A DNA stretch of 53,523 nt from Candidatus Gastranaerophilales bacterium (GTDB lineage: Bacteria; Cyanobacteriota; Vampirovibrionia; Gastranaerophilales; Gastranaerophilaceae): the NCBI GenBank assembly GCA_944323195.1, contig CALURR010000031.1:1-53523 (forward strand), written 5' to 3'. Shown piece by piece: positions 42,524-50,322 of the stretch (positions are counted from its first letter, which is position 1; every line of letters starts with the position of its first letter). The position numbers and the translations under genes were made by a program. The notes under the pieces were generated by a model. It had not been told where the DNA came from. It saw nothing but the letters and a program-made list of their open reading frames with translations, and did no database searches.

Positions 42524-43285
42524 ATGGAAATTGTTGAAATAACAAGTCTTCAAAATGATTTGGTAAAATATGCGCAAAAACTTCATATGCCAAAATTTAG
42601 AAAATCAGAAAAGATGATTTTTGCTGACGGCAAAAAGACCATTGAAGGTTTTGTAAATGATGGAATTGTTTTTGAATATTTTTTTGCGAAAAAAGGTGAT
42701 GAAATATGCCAAAAAGTCAGAAGCAAAAAGCTTGTATATGTCACAGATGAAATTTTAAAAAAGATAACAACGACAAAATCACCTTGTGAGGTTGCTTGTA
42801 TAATTAAAGAAAAAGAAGTTGATAAAAATATTTTTTATAATTTAAATAAAATTGCTTTAATTGAAAATATAAAAGATGCCGGTAATTTGGGGACAATAAT
42901 AAGAAGTGCTGTTGCTTTTGGAATAGATGGAATAATATTGTTTGGTGATTGTGTGGATTTGTATAATTCTAAAACAATTAGAGCAACTGCGCAAAATATT
43001 TTTAAGATTCCTATTGTAATTTCAAAAGATTTGAATTTTATCAAAAAATTTAAAAAAACACATAAAATCATTTCGACTGTAGTTGATGGAAATAATGATT
43101 TATTTGATTTTAATTTTAGTGATAAATATATTATTTCTTTTGGTTCAGAAGCAAATGGATTAACTGATGAAATAGTTAAGTTGAGCGATGAAAAATTGTC
43201 AATATTTATGGAAAATAATGTTGAGTCAATCAACCTTGCAATATGTGCTTCTATTGTGTTTGCGATAGCAAAAATTAATCGATAG
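42524..43285 (+). CDS. TrmH/SpoU-family RNA 2'-O-methyltransferase
   Basis: The 253-residue protein has an N-terminal substrate-binding domain (about 1-95) and a SPOUT knot domain (about 100-253). Motif 1 is ENIKDAGNLGTIIRSAVAFG, motif 2 is SFGSEANGLTDEI, and motif 3 is ENNVESINLAICASIV. The SAM-binding knot is therefore complete. Likely substrates are 23S rRNA or tRNA riboses (RlmB/TsnR-like); the exact target cannot be read from sequence. It starts immediately after the M24 peptidase stop and is the last gene of the operon. No hairpin terminator is evident after it. Confidence 0.92.
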   Translation: MEIVEITSLQNDLVKYAQKLHMPKFRKSEKMIFADGKKTIEGFVNDGIVFEYFFAKKGDEICQKVRSKKLVYVTDEILKKITTTKSPCEVACIIKEKEVDKNIFYNLNKIALIENIKDAGNLGTIIRSAVAFGIDGIILFGDCVDLYNSKTIRATAQNIFKIPIVISKDLNFIKKFKKTHKIISTVVDGNNDLFDFNFSDKYIISFGSEANGLTDEIVKLSDEKLSIFMENNVESINLAICASIVFAIAKINR

Positions 43286-43369
43286 ATTTAGTTATGCTTA
43301 GCTAAAATGTTTATTGCCAATTGGCTTAAACCATGATATTATTAATAAGTAATATTAAGTGAGGTTCAA

Positions 43370-43570
43370 ATGCGTATACAGCCTGCAATATTCAAAAGTA
43401 ATTTTACACAAAGAAATTTGAAAAAATTACAAACACAGTTTGAAAGAAATAACAACTTTCAAAACAGACAAAAACATGAATATTCAGGTGTGGCAAGTGT
43501 GGATTTAGCTTATGCCAGCATGTTTGACAATGCTATTGCGCAAGATTTAAGAACTATCGGTTTAATTTAA
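43370..43570 (+). CDS. small basic protein of unknown function
   Basis: The 66-residue protein has a good ribosome binding site (GTGAGGTTCAA before the ATG). The N terminus is Asn/Gln/Arg-rich (IFKSNFTQRNLKKLQTQFER) and the C terminus is more hydrophobic (VASVDLAYASMFDNAI). There is no signal peptide or known motif. The prepilin-like gene follows after 26 nt, so they may be co-transcribed. It could be a real small protein; conservation would decide. Confidence 0.55.
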   Translation: MRIQPAIFKSNFTQRNLKKLQTQFERNNNFQNRQKHEYSGVASVDLAYASMFDNAIAQDLRTIGLI

Positions 43571-43596
43571 TTTTTGGTGTTGAGAAGAGTTGCACT

Positions 43597-44286
43597 ATGA
43601 ATAAAAAAGCATTTACTTTGGCTGAAATTATGATAGTATTATCTGTTGTAGGGATTTTAACAGCCATTCTTTTGCCGGTTGCTTTTCAATCTGCTCCTGA
43701 TGAGAACGCAATGAAATTTAAAAAGGCAAATTCAATTTTAGGTACAGTAATCCGTGAAATGGTAAATTCAGATAAGTATTATAAAGGCGGCGATTTAGGG
43801 GTAAAACCCGATGGCAGCGAAGTTACGGTTGAGTATTTTTGTTCAACTTTAGCCGAGATTATGTCTACAAAACAAATTAACTGCAGAGATACAATCAATA
43901 ATACATATGCTTATTTTGATTACGAAACAAAAGATTTGGATTTGACCCCCATAGATACTGCTTGCAAAGAAACTCAGCCTAAAACTGATGACGAAGCCGA
44001 TATAATTACGGTTGATAATGTGATTTGGTATGAATCAAGTCCGGGGACAACTTTTGCAGATAAAAACGGTGATGAAAAACGTATATTCTCTGCCCCTGAT
44101 GCCTCACCTCCAACATACGAAGATGAATACGGGTTTGATAGTATTTATAAGATTATTTGTATTGATGTTGACGGTTTAAATACAGGTGAAGATCCATTTG
44201 GATATGGAATTAGGGCAGACGGCAAAATTTTAAATGGCCCAAGAGCCAATGAATGGATTAAAAAATCAGTACAAAAAGAAGATTAA
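43597..44286 (+). CDS. type IV prepilin-like protein
   Basis: The 229-residue protein has a class III signal: a short basic leader MNKKA, then FTLAEIMIVLSVVGILTAI, with the +5 Glu (E9). It is a substrate for prepilin peptidase and N-methylation. The cleavage site follows Ala instead of the commoner Gly. The rest is an extracellular globular domain rich in Asp and Thr, with four or more cysteines (about 88, 97, 129, 190) that could form disulfides, consistent with the VKOR-DsbA enzyme elsewhere in the window. It is probably a minor pseudopilin of a type IV pilus or type II secretion-like system. Confidence 0.85.
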   Translation: MNKKAFTLAEIMIVLSVVGILTAILLPVAFQSAPDENAMKFKKANSILGTVIREMVNSDKYYKGGDLGVKPDGSEVTVEYFCSTLAEIMSTKQINCRDTINNTYAYFDYETKDLDLTPIDTACKETQPKTDDEADIITVDNVIWYESSPGTTFADKNGDEKRIFSAPDASPPTYEDEYGFDSIYKIICIDVDGLNTGEDPFGYGIRADGKILNGPRANEWIKKSVQKED

Positions 44287-44296
44287 GGATTAAAAA

Positions 44297-45094
44297 ATGG
44301 AAATTAGAAATTTAGCTGAAATCGGTATATTTGGTGGCTCTGGCTTTTATAAGTTTTTAGATGATATTGAAGAAATGGTTGTTGACACACCTTATGGAAA
44401 GACTTCTGATGCTTTAATGCTTGGAACTATCGCCGGCAAAAAAGTTGCGTTCATGCCCCGTCATGGAAGAAATCATACAATTGCACCTCATCAGGTGAAT
44501 TATAGAGCTAATGTTTGGGCGATGAAATCAATTGGTTGCAAAAGAGTTATTTCTCCTTGTGCTGCTGGCTCTTTGCAAAAACATGTTAAGCCGGGTGATA
44601 TTGTTTTTTGTGATCAATATGTTGATAAAACCCATTCAAGAAAAGATACATATTTTGACAATGGTGATATTCAACACATTTCCGGAGCTGAGCCATATTG
44701 TCCTCAATTAAGACAAGTAGCTATTAAATGTGCAAAAGATTTGGGGTATTCTATTCATGAAAAAGGTACAGTTGTTGTAATTCAAGGTCCAAGATTTAAC
44801 ACTAAAGCAGAAAGCGCTTTTTTGACAAATCAAGGATGGGAAGTTATTAATATGACTCAATATCCTGAAGTGCATTTGGTAAAAGAATTAAACATGTGTC
44901 CTTTAAATATTTCTTTAATAACTGACTATGATGCGGGTTTAGTTGGTGATTGCGAGCCTGTTTCTCATGAAGCCGTTATGAAAGTGTTTAGCGAAAATAT
45001 TTCAAAATTGCAAAAATTATTATTTTCTATCGTTGAAAATATTGACGAAAACAAGACTTGTGATTGCGACAATAGTGCAAATTGGAGCAAATAA
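44297..45094 (+). CDS. mtnP: S-methyl-5'-thioadenosine phosphorylase
   Basis: The 265-residue protein is of the PNP/MTAP family, splitting MTA with phosphate into adenine and methylthioribose 1-phosphate (methionine salvage). Motifs: IGIFGGSGFYKF, VAFMPRHGRNHTIAPHQVNYRAN, SPCAAGSL, QGPRFNTKAES, VINMTQYPE and SLITDYDAGL. The methionine of NMTQYPE is typical of the ribose site. It starts 10 nt after the prepilin gene and overlaps yggT by 1 nt (TAATG), forming an operon. Confidence 0.92.
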   Translation: MEIRNLAEIGIFGGSGFYKFLDDIEEMVVDTPYGKTSDALMLGTIAGKKVAFMPRHGRNHTIAPHQVNYRANVWAMKSIGCKRVISPCAAGSLQKHVKPGDIVFCDQYVDKTHSRKDTYFDNGDIQHISGAEPYCPQLRQVAIKCAKDLGYSIHEKGTVVVIQGPRFNTKAESAFLTNQGWEVINMTQYPEVHLVKELNMCPLNISLITDYDAGLVGDCEPVSHEAVMKVFSENISKLQKLLFSIVENIDENKTCDCDNSANWSK

Positions 45095-45360
45095 TGGGTA
45101 TTTCAGTTGCTGTTGCAAAGATATTTGATTTAATTGTATTGGTTTTATTTATTACCATTTTATTGTCTTGGTTTCCAAATATAAAATGGTATAATGAACC
45201 GTTTAAGTCGCTAAAAGCCTTTAGTGAAATATTCTTAGGACCTTTTCGTAAGCTAATACCTCCAATAGGGATGATAGATATTTCTCCTATTATTGCGTTT
45301 ATTTGTTTGTCTTTATTGAGAAATATAATAGTTGGTTTTTTATATAGTTTAGGTTTGTAA
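45094..45360 (+). CDS. yggT: YggT-family membrane protein
   Basis: 88 residues from the ATG at 45094, which has GGAG 8 nt upstream inside the mtnP end. A TTG at 45082 is an alternative start. Two hydrophobic helices (about 5-23 and 65-85) flank a WFPN...NEPFKSLKAFSEIFLGPFRK segment and PPIGMIDISPIIA, the YggT signature. The family is found in Cyanobacteria, in chloroplasts (CCB3, Ycf19) and in most bacteria. It is linked to membrane and division functions but remains poorly understood. Confidence 0.9.
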   Translation: MGISVAVAKIFDLIVLVLFITILLSWFPNIKWYNEPFKSLKAFSEIFLGPFRKLIPPIGMIDISPIIAFICLSLLRNIIVGFLYSLGL

Positions 45361-45361
45361 A

Positions 45362-45392
45362 AAAAATGCTCGCTTATCAAGCGAGCATTTTT
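45362..45392. terminator. bidirectional terminator between yggT and fabF
   Basis: A perfect 14-bp stem (45362-45375 with 45379-45392, 3-nt loop) has A/T-rich ends on both sides. It lies 1 nt after the yggT stop and 16 nt from the convergent fabF stop. Confidence 0.9.
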
Positions 45393-45408
45393 GTATTTGA
45401 TATATGGA

Positions 45409-46647
45409 TTATTTTGTAAAGACTAATACCGCATTGCAGCCACCAAAACCAAATGAGTTTGATAGAACTGCTTTTAAATCTTTCTTTCTTGCAGTGTCTT
45501 TTACGTAATCAAGGTTTGCAACTTCGGGGTCTTGTTCTTCAATGTTTATTGTTGGAGGAACAATACCTTCATTTAGTGCTTCAATTGCTATAATTGCCTC
45601 AATTGAGCCTGCACCTCCAAGCATGTGACCGGTCATTGATTTGGTTGATGAAACCAATAGGTCTTTATTTTGTTCTTTATCGCCAAATACTTTTGCAATT
45701 GCATTTGATTCAGCTATGTCGCCAACGTGGGTTGATGTGCCATGGGCATTGATATAGCCTATATCTGATGGTTTAAGATTTGCGTCTTTTAAGGCTAATT
45801 CCATAGCTAAAATTGCTCCTGCTCCTGTTGGATCCGGCGCAACCATGTCATATGCATCTGATGATTGACCATAACCTGCTAATTCAGCATAGATTTTAGC
45901 TCCTCTTTTAATCGCATGTTCTCTTTCTTCTAATACCAACATGCCTGCTCCTTCTGACATTACAAAACCATCTCTGTGTATGTCATATGGTCGTGAAGCT
46001 TTTTTGGGGTTTTCGTTGTTTTTAGACAATGTTTTTGCAGATGTAAAGGCTCCAATTCCTAAATCGCAAATTCCTGCTTCAGCACCACCTGCAATCATTA
46101 TATCAGCATCGCCGCATTGAATAGCTCTTGCTGCATCTCCTACAGAATGAGCTCCGGTTGCACAAGCTGTTACAACTGATTTTGACATACCTTTTAATCC
46201 GTATTTGATTGAAATTTTACCTGCTGCCATATTGGTAATCATCATTGGTACCATAAATGGTGAGCATTTATGGTAGCCTCTAACTTGCATTACTTCATGG
46301 TTTTTTTGAATTGTTTCAAGTCCGCCTGCAGCAGAACCTGCTATTACGCCAAATCTTGTTAAATCTTCTTTTTCTAAATCTAAGCCTGAGTCTTCCATTG
46401 CTAAACTAGCTGCAACAACAGAGCATAAAATAAATTTATCCATACGTCTTGCATCTTTGGGATCAACGTATTTTGAAGCATCAAATTCTGGAACTTGACC
46501 TCCTATGTGTACAAGATGTTTTTCTTTGTCTAAAGTTAGGTATCTGATTGCGCTATTACCTTTTTTCAGATTTTCCCACAGGACATCCACACCTACACCA
46601 AAGGGCGACACACACCCCATGCCGGTTACAACTACTCGTCTTTTCAT
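45409..46647 (-). CDS. fabF: beta-ketoacyl-ACP synthase II
   Basis: The 412-residue condensing enzyme elongates fatty acids by Claisen condensation of acyl- and malonyl-ACP. The catalytic triad is complete: C162 (VTACATGAHSVGDA), H302 (INAHGTSTHVGD) and H341 (STKSMTGHMLGGAGS). The C-terminal SNSFGFGGCNAVLVF is typical. Length is normal. The start has AGGAG upstream. It follows fabH by 18 nt at the end of the oxidoreductase operon. No acpP or fabD/fabG gene is adjacent, which is unusual for fab genes. Confidence 0.97.
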   Translation of the reverse strand: MKRRVVVTGMGCVSPFGVGVDVLWENLKKGNSAIRYLTLDKEKHLVHIGGQVPEFDASKYVDPKDARRMDKFILCSVVAASLAMEDSGLDLEKEDLTRFGVIAGSAAGGLETIQKNHEVMQVRGYHKCSPFMVPMMITNMAAGKISIKYGLKGMSKSVVTACATGAHSVGDAARAIQCGDADIMIAGGAEAGICDLGIGAFTSAKTLSKNNENPKKASRPYDIHRDGFVMSEGAGMLVLEEREHAIKRGAKIYAELAGYGQSSDAYDMVAPDPTGAGAILAMELALKDANLKPSDIGYINAHGTSTHVGDIAESNAIAKVFGDKEQNKDLLVSSTKSMTGHMLGGAGSIEAIIAIEALNEGIVPPTINIEEQDPEVANLDYVKDTARKKDLKAVLSNSFGFGGCNAVLVFTK

Positions 46648-46665
46648 ACTTCGATATTCTCCTAT

Positions 46666-47661
46666 TTATACATTTTTGCTTAGTTTTATGATAGCATTAG
46701 CACCTGTCATTCCTGCTCCAAATGCACTAATCATAATTGTTGCAGGCAATTTTATTTTGCCGGTGTCAATTCCTTCTCTTATTGCTACAGGAATTGAAGC
46801 GGCTGACATATTTCCGTATTTTTCGATATTTGAAATAGTTTTAGATGAATCAATTGTTAATCTTTCAGAAAGGGCATCAATCATTCTTTGATTTGATTGA
46901 TGTGGTACAAAGTAATCAATGTCATTTACATTTGTATTTGTTTGTTCCAATAGTTCTTCTAATTTTGGAGGAATTTCTGTCATAACATATTTATATACGT
47001 CTTTGCCCTTCATTTGAATAAAAGGTTTAACTTCTGTTTGAATTTTATCAACTAGAGGGCAGTTAATTCCTTGTGTTGTTAGGGTGATGTAATCTCCGCA
47101 AGTTCCATCTGATAACATATTTACGCCAATTATATCATCATCTTCTTCTGTAGCACTTAAAATTGCAGCACCTGCACCATCACCAAAAAGAACACAAACA
47201 GATCTGTCATTCCAATCGGTAAATTTTGTAGTTGCGTCTGTTGCAACTAAAAGGATATTTTTGTATATTCCTGATTTTATAAATGCGCGTGCTGTATTTA
47301 GCCCGTAAATAAAACCTGAACATGCGGCTTTAATATCGAAACAAGCGGCATTTTTTGCGCCTATTCCTGCTTGAATTAAGCAAGATACTGAAGGGTATAT
47401 GTCTTCAGGTGCTGAAGCTGCTGCAATGATTAAATCAATATCTTCAACGTTAAAGTTACTTCTTTTGATTACTTTTTTTGAAGCTTCTATACCAAGAGTT
47501 GTTGAAGTGTCATCTCCTGAGATTACTTTTCTTTCCTTAATTCCTGTTCTGGTTGTTATCCATTCATCTGATGTATCCAATATCTTTGTTAGATCATCGT
47601 TTGTGATTGTGTTTTTTGCCACTTCAAAATCTATGGCAACAATTTTTGTATTTATTGACAT
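46666..47661 (-). CDS. fabH: beta-ketoacyl-ACP synthase III
   Basis: The 331-residue enzyme starts fatty acid synthesis by condensing an acyl-CoA with malonyl-ACP. The triad is complete: C114 (DIKAACSGFIYGL), H254 (FVPHQSNQRMID) and N284 (EKYGNMSAASIPVA). The C-terminal GAGMTGANAIIKL is typical. It overlaps the gamma subunit of the oxidoreductase by TAATG, so it is directly coupled to an enzyme that makes acyl-CoA from 2-oxoacids. If that enzyme makes branched acyl-CoA, this FabH would prime branched-chain fatty acids. The substrate range cannot be read from sequence. Confidence 0.96.
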   Translation of the reverse strand: MSINTKIVAIDFEVAKNTITNDDLTKILDTSDEWITTRTGIKERKVISGDDTSTTLGIEASKKVIKRSNFNVEDIDLIIAAASAPEDIYPSVSCLIQAGIGAKNAACFDIKAACSGFIYGLNTARAFIKSGIYKNILLVATDATTKFTDWNDRSVCVLFGDGAGAAILSATEEDDDIIGVNMLSDGTCGDYITLTTQGINCPLVDKIQTEVKPFIQMKGKDVYKYVMTEIPPKLEELLEQTNTNVNDIDYFVPHQSNQRMIDALSERLTIDSSKTISNIEKYGNMSAASIPVAIREGIDTGKIKLPATIMISAFGAGMTGANAIIKLSKNV

Positions 47662-48209
47662 TATGCGTATTCCTTTTCTTGAATATAGTCGTAGCCCAGT
47701 AAATAGGCATCTAAATTTTTTTGTATTAATTCCTTTTTGTTTTTAAGAATTTTTTCATATGCTTTTTTAACATTTTCGACAGTCAGATTTCCTAAAATTT
47801 TAGATAATACTCCAAGGGCTATTGAATTTGCAATTTTAATATTGCCTAGTTTTATTGCCTCTTGGGTAAAGGGTGCAAAAATATATTTTATATCTTTTCT
47901 TGTTTTTTCGATTTTTGCCATTGAAGAATTAACTATTATTGTGCCTCCTTCTTTAACTTTTGAAATAAATTTATCAAAGGATGTTTGATTGAGGGCGATA
48001 ACAAAATCTGCTTTTTCGTTTTGCAGTGTTAATAATTCTTCGTCTGACATATTGATTTCGCAATTAACTGCCCCACCTCTCATTTCTGCTCCATAACAAG
48101 GGCAGTATGTTACATATTTATTGCCTAGCATAAATATGTTAGCTAATACTGTTCCGATTGATAATATTCCTTGTCCTCCGGAGCCTGAAATAATAAAGTT
48201 TTTAATCAT
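47661..48209 (-). CDS. vorC: 2-oxoacid:ferredoxin oxidoreductase gamma subunit (VorC/KorC type)
   Basis: The 182-residue protein has the gamma-domain signature: FIISGSGGQGILSIGTVLA, YGAEMRGGAVNCEI and ADFVIALNQTSFDKF. With the alpha, beta and ferredoxin subunits it makes a thiamine-diphosphate enzyme that converts 2-oxoacids and CoA to acyl-CoA, CO2 and reduced ferredoxin. It overlaps the beta subunit by 8 nt and fabH by 1 nt. VOR versus KOR assignment rests on the alpha subunit. Confidence 0.88.
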   Translation of the reverse strand: MIKNFIISGSGGQGILSIGTVLANIFMLGNKYVTYCPCYGAEMRGGAVNCEINMSDEELLTLQNEKADFVIALNQTSFDKFISKVKEGGTIIVNSSMAKIEKTRKDIKYIFAPFTQEAIKLGNIKIANSIALGVLSKILGNLTVENVKKAYEKILKNKKELIQKNLDAYLLGYDYIQEKEYA

Positions 48210-48957
48210 TAGTTGTATCCTTAAAAATATCTAGTGGGTATATTTTTGTTAGTTCTTCGGCTATTTTTTTGTGTGAATCTTGTGGCGATAGCTTCCAGTT
48301 AGTTGGGCAAGATGATAATATTTCAACGAAACTGAAACCTTTGTTGTTTAGTTGACATTCAAAGGCTTTTTTGATTATTTTTTTTGCATTTAGAATATTT
48401 TTAACATCATAAAGTGCAACTCTTGCACTAAATTGAGTGCCTTCACAAAGGGCTATTTGTTCTGCAGTTTTTATTGGGAAGCCATGGTACTCTTTATTTC
48501 TTCCTAATGGGCTTGTAGTGGTTAGCTGACCCATAGTTGAAGTTGGACCCATTTGCCCTCCTGTCATTCCGTAATTGGTGTTATTAATGCAAATGGCTGT
48601 TATATTTTCACCTCTAAGAGCACTATGCATTGATTCACTTAAACCAATTGAAGCAAAATCACCATCACCTTGATAAGTAAATACGAATTTTTCATCTTTT
48701 TTTGCTCTATGAGCTCTTTTTACGCCTGTTGCAACTGCACATGCTCTGCCATGCGGGGCTTCAAGACAATCAACATCTAAAAAATTGTATAATAAAACAG
48801 AGCAACCTGAAGATGAAATTGCGATTGTATTTTCTCTTAAATTCAATTCGTCAATAATTTCTGCAATAATTTTTATTGCAACTCCGTGGTCACATCCTTT
48901 ACAGAAAGTGAATTTTGAATTTTCTTTTATTGATTTTGGAATGCTATATACTTGCAT
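48202..48957 (-). CDS. vorA: 2-oxoacid:ferredoxin oxidoreductase beta subunit (TPP-binding)
   Basis: The 251-residue protein has FCKGCDHGVAIKIIAEII (cluster/TPP N terminus), SSGCSVLLYNFLD, HGRACAVATGVKRA, and the TPP motif GDGDFASIGLSESMHSA with NNTNYGMTGGQ. It carries the thiamine diphosphate that decarboxylates the 2-oxoacid. Its tail (SSCPTNWKLSP) resembles VorA-type beta subunits. The expected CPGC is CKGC here, so the first pair of the cluster-type cysteines is kept. It overlaps the alpha subunit gene by 14 nt. Confidence 0.88.
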   Translation of the reverse strand: MQVYSIPKSIKENSKFTFCKGCDHGVAIKIIAEIIDELNLRENTIAISSSGCSVLLYNFLDVDCLEAPHGRACAVATGVKRAHRAKKDEKFVFTYQGDGDFASIGLSESMHSALRGENITAICINNTNYGMTGGQMGPTSTMGQLTTTSPLGRNKEYHGFPIKTAEQIALCEGTQFSARVALYDVKNILNAKKIIKKAFECQLNNKGFSFVEILSSCPTNWKLSPQDSHKKIAEELTKIYPLDIFKDTTND

Positions 48958-50014
48958 ATTGTTCCTTTATGATGGTGTTTATGGTGTTTATTATTTCTTC
49001 TTTTTTGAGCCAATCCCCAACAGGTTTCCCTATAAATGAAATTTGAGAGTTCGAAAGAACACTGAGCCTAACATCTCTTAACATTTGCCCCATATTCATT
49101 TCTATATCAATTATGTGTTTTGCATTTATCGATAGTTCTCTTAACCTTTTATATGGGAATGGGTATAGAGTTATTGGTCTATAAACTCCCATTTTAATAC
49201 CTTTTTCTCTGAAAAAGTTACAAACTGCCTTAACGCTTCTTGCCATTGTTCCAAATGCCGTTAAAATTATTTCAGCGTCGTTGCATAGATATTCTTCCCA
49301 ATCGGGTTCATTTTGCTCTATGATTTGATATTTTTGATAAAGCTTTAGAATGTGCTTGTTTAATTTGTTTTGATTGGGTTCAAGTGAGTGTATCTTTCTT
49401 GAGGTTCTATTTTTAGCACCATCAAGTCTCCAGTTGGAATTATCTATTTCAGGATATGGGTTTTCGGTTATAATTGCAGGTTCTGCCATTTGCCCCAGTA
49501 AACCATCTACTAAAAGTATTGTCGGATTTTTGTATTTTTGGGCTAAATGAAATGATTTATATGTTAAATCAATACATTCTTGAATGCTGCTTGGAGAAAG
49601 AACGATTGTTTTGTAATCTCCATTGCCACCGCCTATAGTTGCTTGATTATAATCACCTTGAGAAGGAAATATATAGCCTTGTCCCGGACCTGCTCTCATA
49701 ACGTTTACAAGTACAATAGGTAATTCATCTGATGCAGCATAAGAAAGAGTTTCTTGCATTAGCGCAACAGCGCATGAAGAACTTGAAGTCATTACTTTTT
49801 CGCCGCTTGAAGCAGCTCCCAGAGCCATGTTTATTGCTCCGATTTCTGATTCGGCACATACATAGGCTAAGTTTCTTTTTTGCATTTCCAGACTTAAATA
49901 TTCTCCAATATCGGTTTGAGGAGTAATAGGGTAGCCAAAATAGCAGCTACAACCACATTCAAGCGCGGCTTTTGCAATTGCGATATTACCCTTTAAAAGA
50001 TTTTTTTCGTTCAT
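48944..50014 (-). CDS. vorB: 2-oxoacid:ferredoxin oxidoreductase alpha subunit (VorB-like)
   Basis: The 356-residue protein has LLKGNIAIAKAALECGCSCYFGYPITPQTDI, SSSCAVALMQETLSYAASDE, NVMRAGPGQGYIFPSQGDYN, and a C-terminal YRPITLYPFPYKRLREL. From memory, this pattern is closest to the 3-methyl-2-oxobutanoate (VOR) alpha subunits of anaerobes, with the substrate branched 2-oxoacids such as 2-oxoisovalerate; a 2-oxoglutarate enzyme (KorA) is the main alternative. Its start overlaps the ferredoxin gene stop (ATGA). No pyruvate-type 4-domain fusion is seen. Confidence 0.85.
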   Translation of the reverse strand: MNEKNLLKGNIAIAKAALECGCSCYFGYPITPQTDIGEYLSLEMQKRNLAYVCAESEIGAINMALGAASSGEKVMTSSSSCAVALMQETLSYAASDELPIVLVNVMRAGPGQGYIFPSQGDYNQATIGGGNGDYKTIVLSPSSIQECIDLTYKSFHLAQKYKNPTILLVDGLLGQMAEPAIITENPYPEIDNSNWRLDGAKNRTSRKIHSLEPNQNKLNKHILKLYQKYQIIEQNEPDWEEYLCNDAEIILTAFGTMARSVKAVCNFFREKGIKMGVYRPITLYPFPYKRLRELSINAKHIIDIEMNMGQMLRDVRLSVLSNSQISFIGKPVGDWLKKEEIINTINTIIKEQYASI

Positions 50015-50223
50015 TCTCTAGTCACTTCTTCTATAGCAATTTCAGGACATACAATTGCACATTGTGCACAACCAATGCATTTATTTTCATTATCTGAAAA
50101 TTCAACCGTCAATTCTCCTGTGCTGCCTGTATTGTTGCTTTTTTTAATTAGCTTATGAGGGCACACATCAATACATAAATAACAAGATTTACATTTATCT
50201 TGATTTATTTTAATGTATGACAT
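50011..50223 (-). CDS. vorD: 2x[4Fe-4S] ferredoxin subunit of the 2-oxoacid oxidoreductase
   Basis: The 70-residue protein has two cluster motifs, CKSCYLCIDVCPHKLI and CIGCAQCAIVCPEIAI, each giving a CxxCxxCxxxCP set. It is the delta subunit carrying electrons to external ferredoxin. It is the first gene of the operon and overlaps the alpha subunit gene by 4 nt. The start has AAGGGAGAG, about 9 nt upstream. A weak promoter on the minus strand (TTCACT, near 50285-50290, with GAAAAT 16 nt later) is possible. Confidence 0.93.
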   Translation of the reverse strand: MSYIKINQDKCKSCYLCIDVCPHKLIKKSNNTGSTGELTVEFSDNENKCIGCAQCAIVCPEIAIEEVTRE

Positions 50224-50307
50224 ACCAATAAACTCTCCCTTAGAAAATATTAATTGTTAATTACATTTTCTCACAAAAAATAAAAAAGTGAATTTATTAA
50301 CAAAACT

Positions 50308-50316
50308 TGTTATAAT
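50308..50316 (+). promoter_or_regulatory. extended -10 of a leaderless promoter for the sugar porter
   Basis: TGTTATAAT (TG-n-TATAAT, -10 at 50311-50316) ends 6 nt before the ATG at 50323. There is no ribosome binding site between them. Confidence 0.6.
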
Positions 50317-50322
50317 AAATAT

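Noticed and set aside
45082..45093. TTG start for yggT
   Set aside because: The ATG at 45094 has GGAG at the right distance and overlaps the mtnP stop as TAATG, like other pairs in this window.
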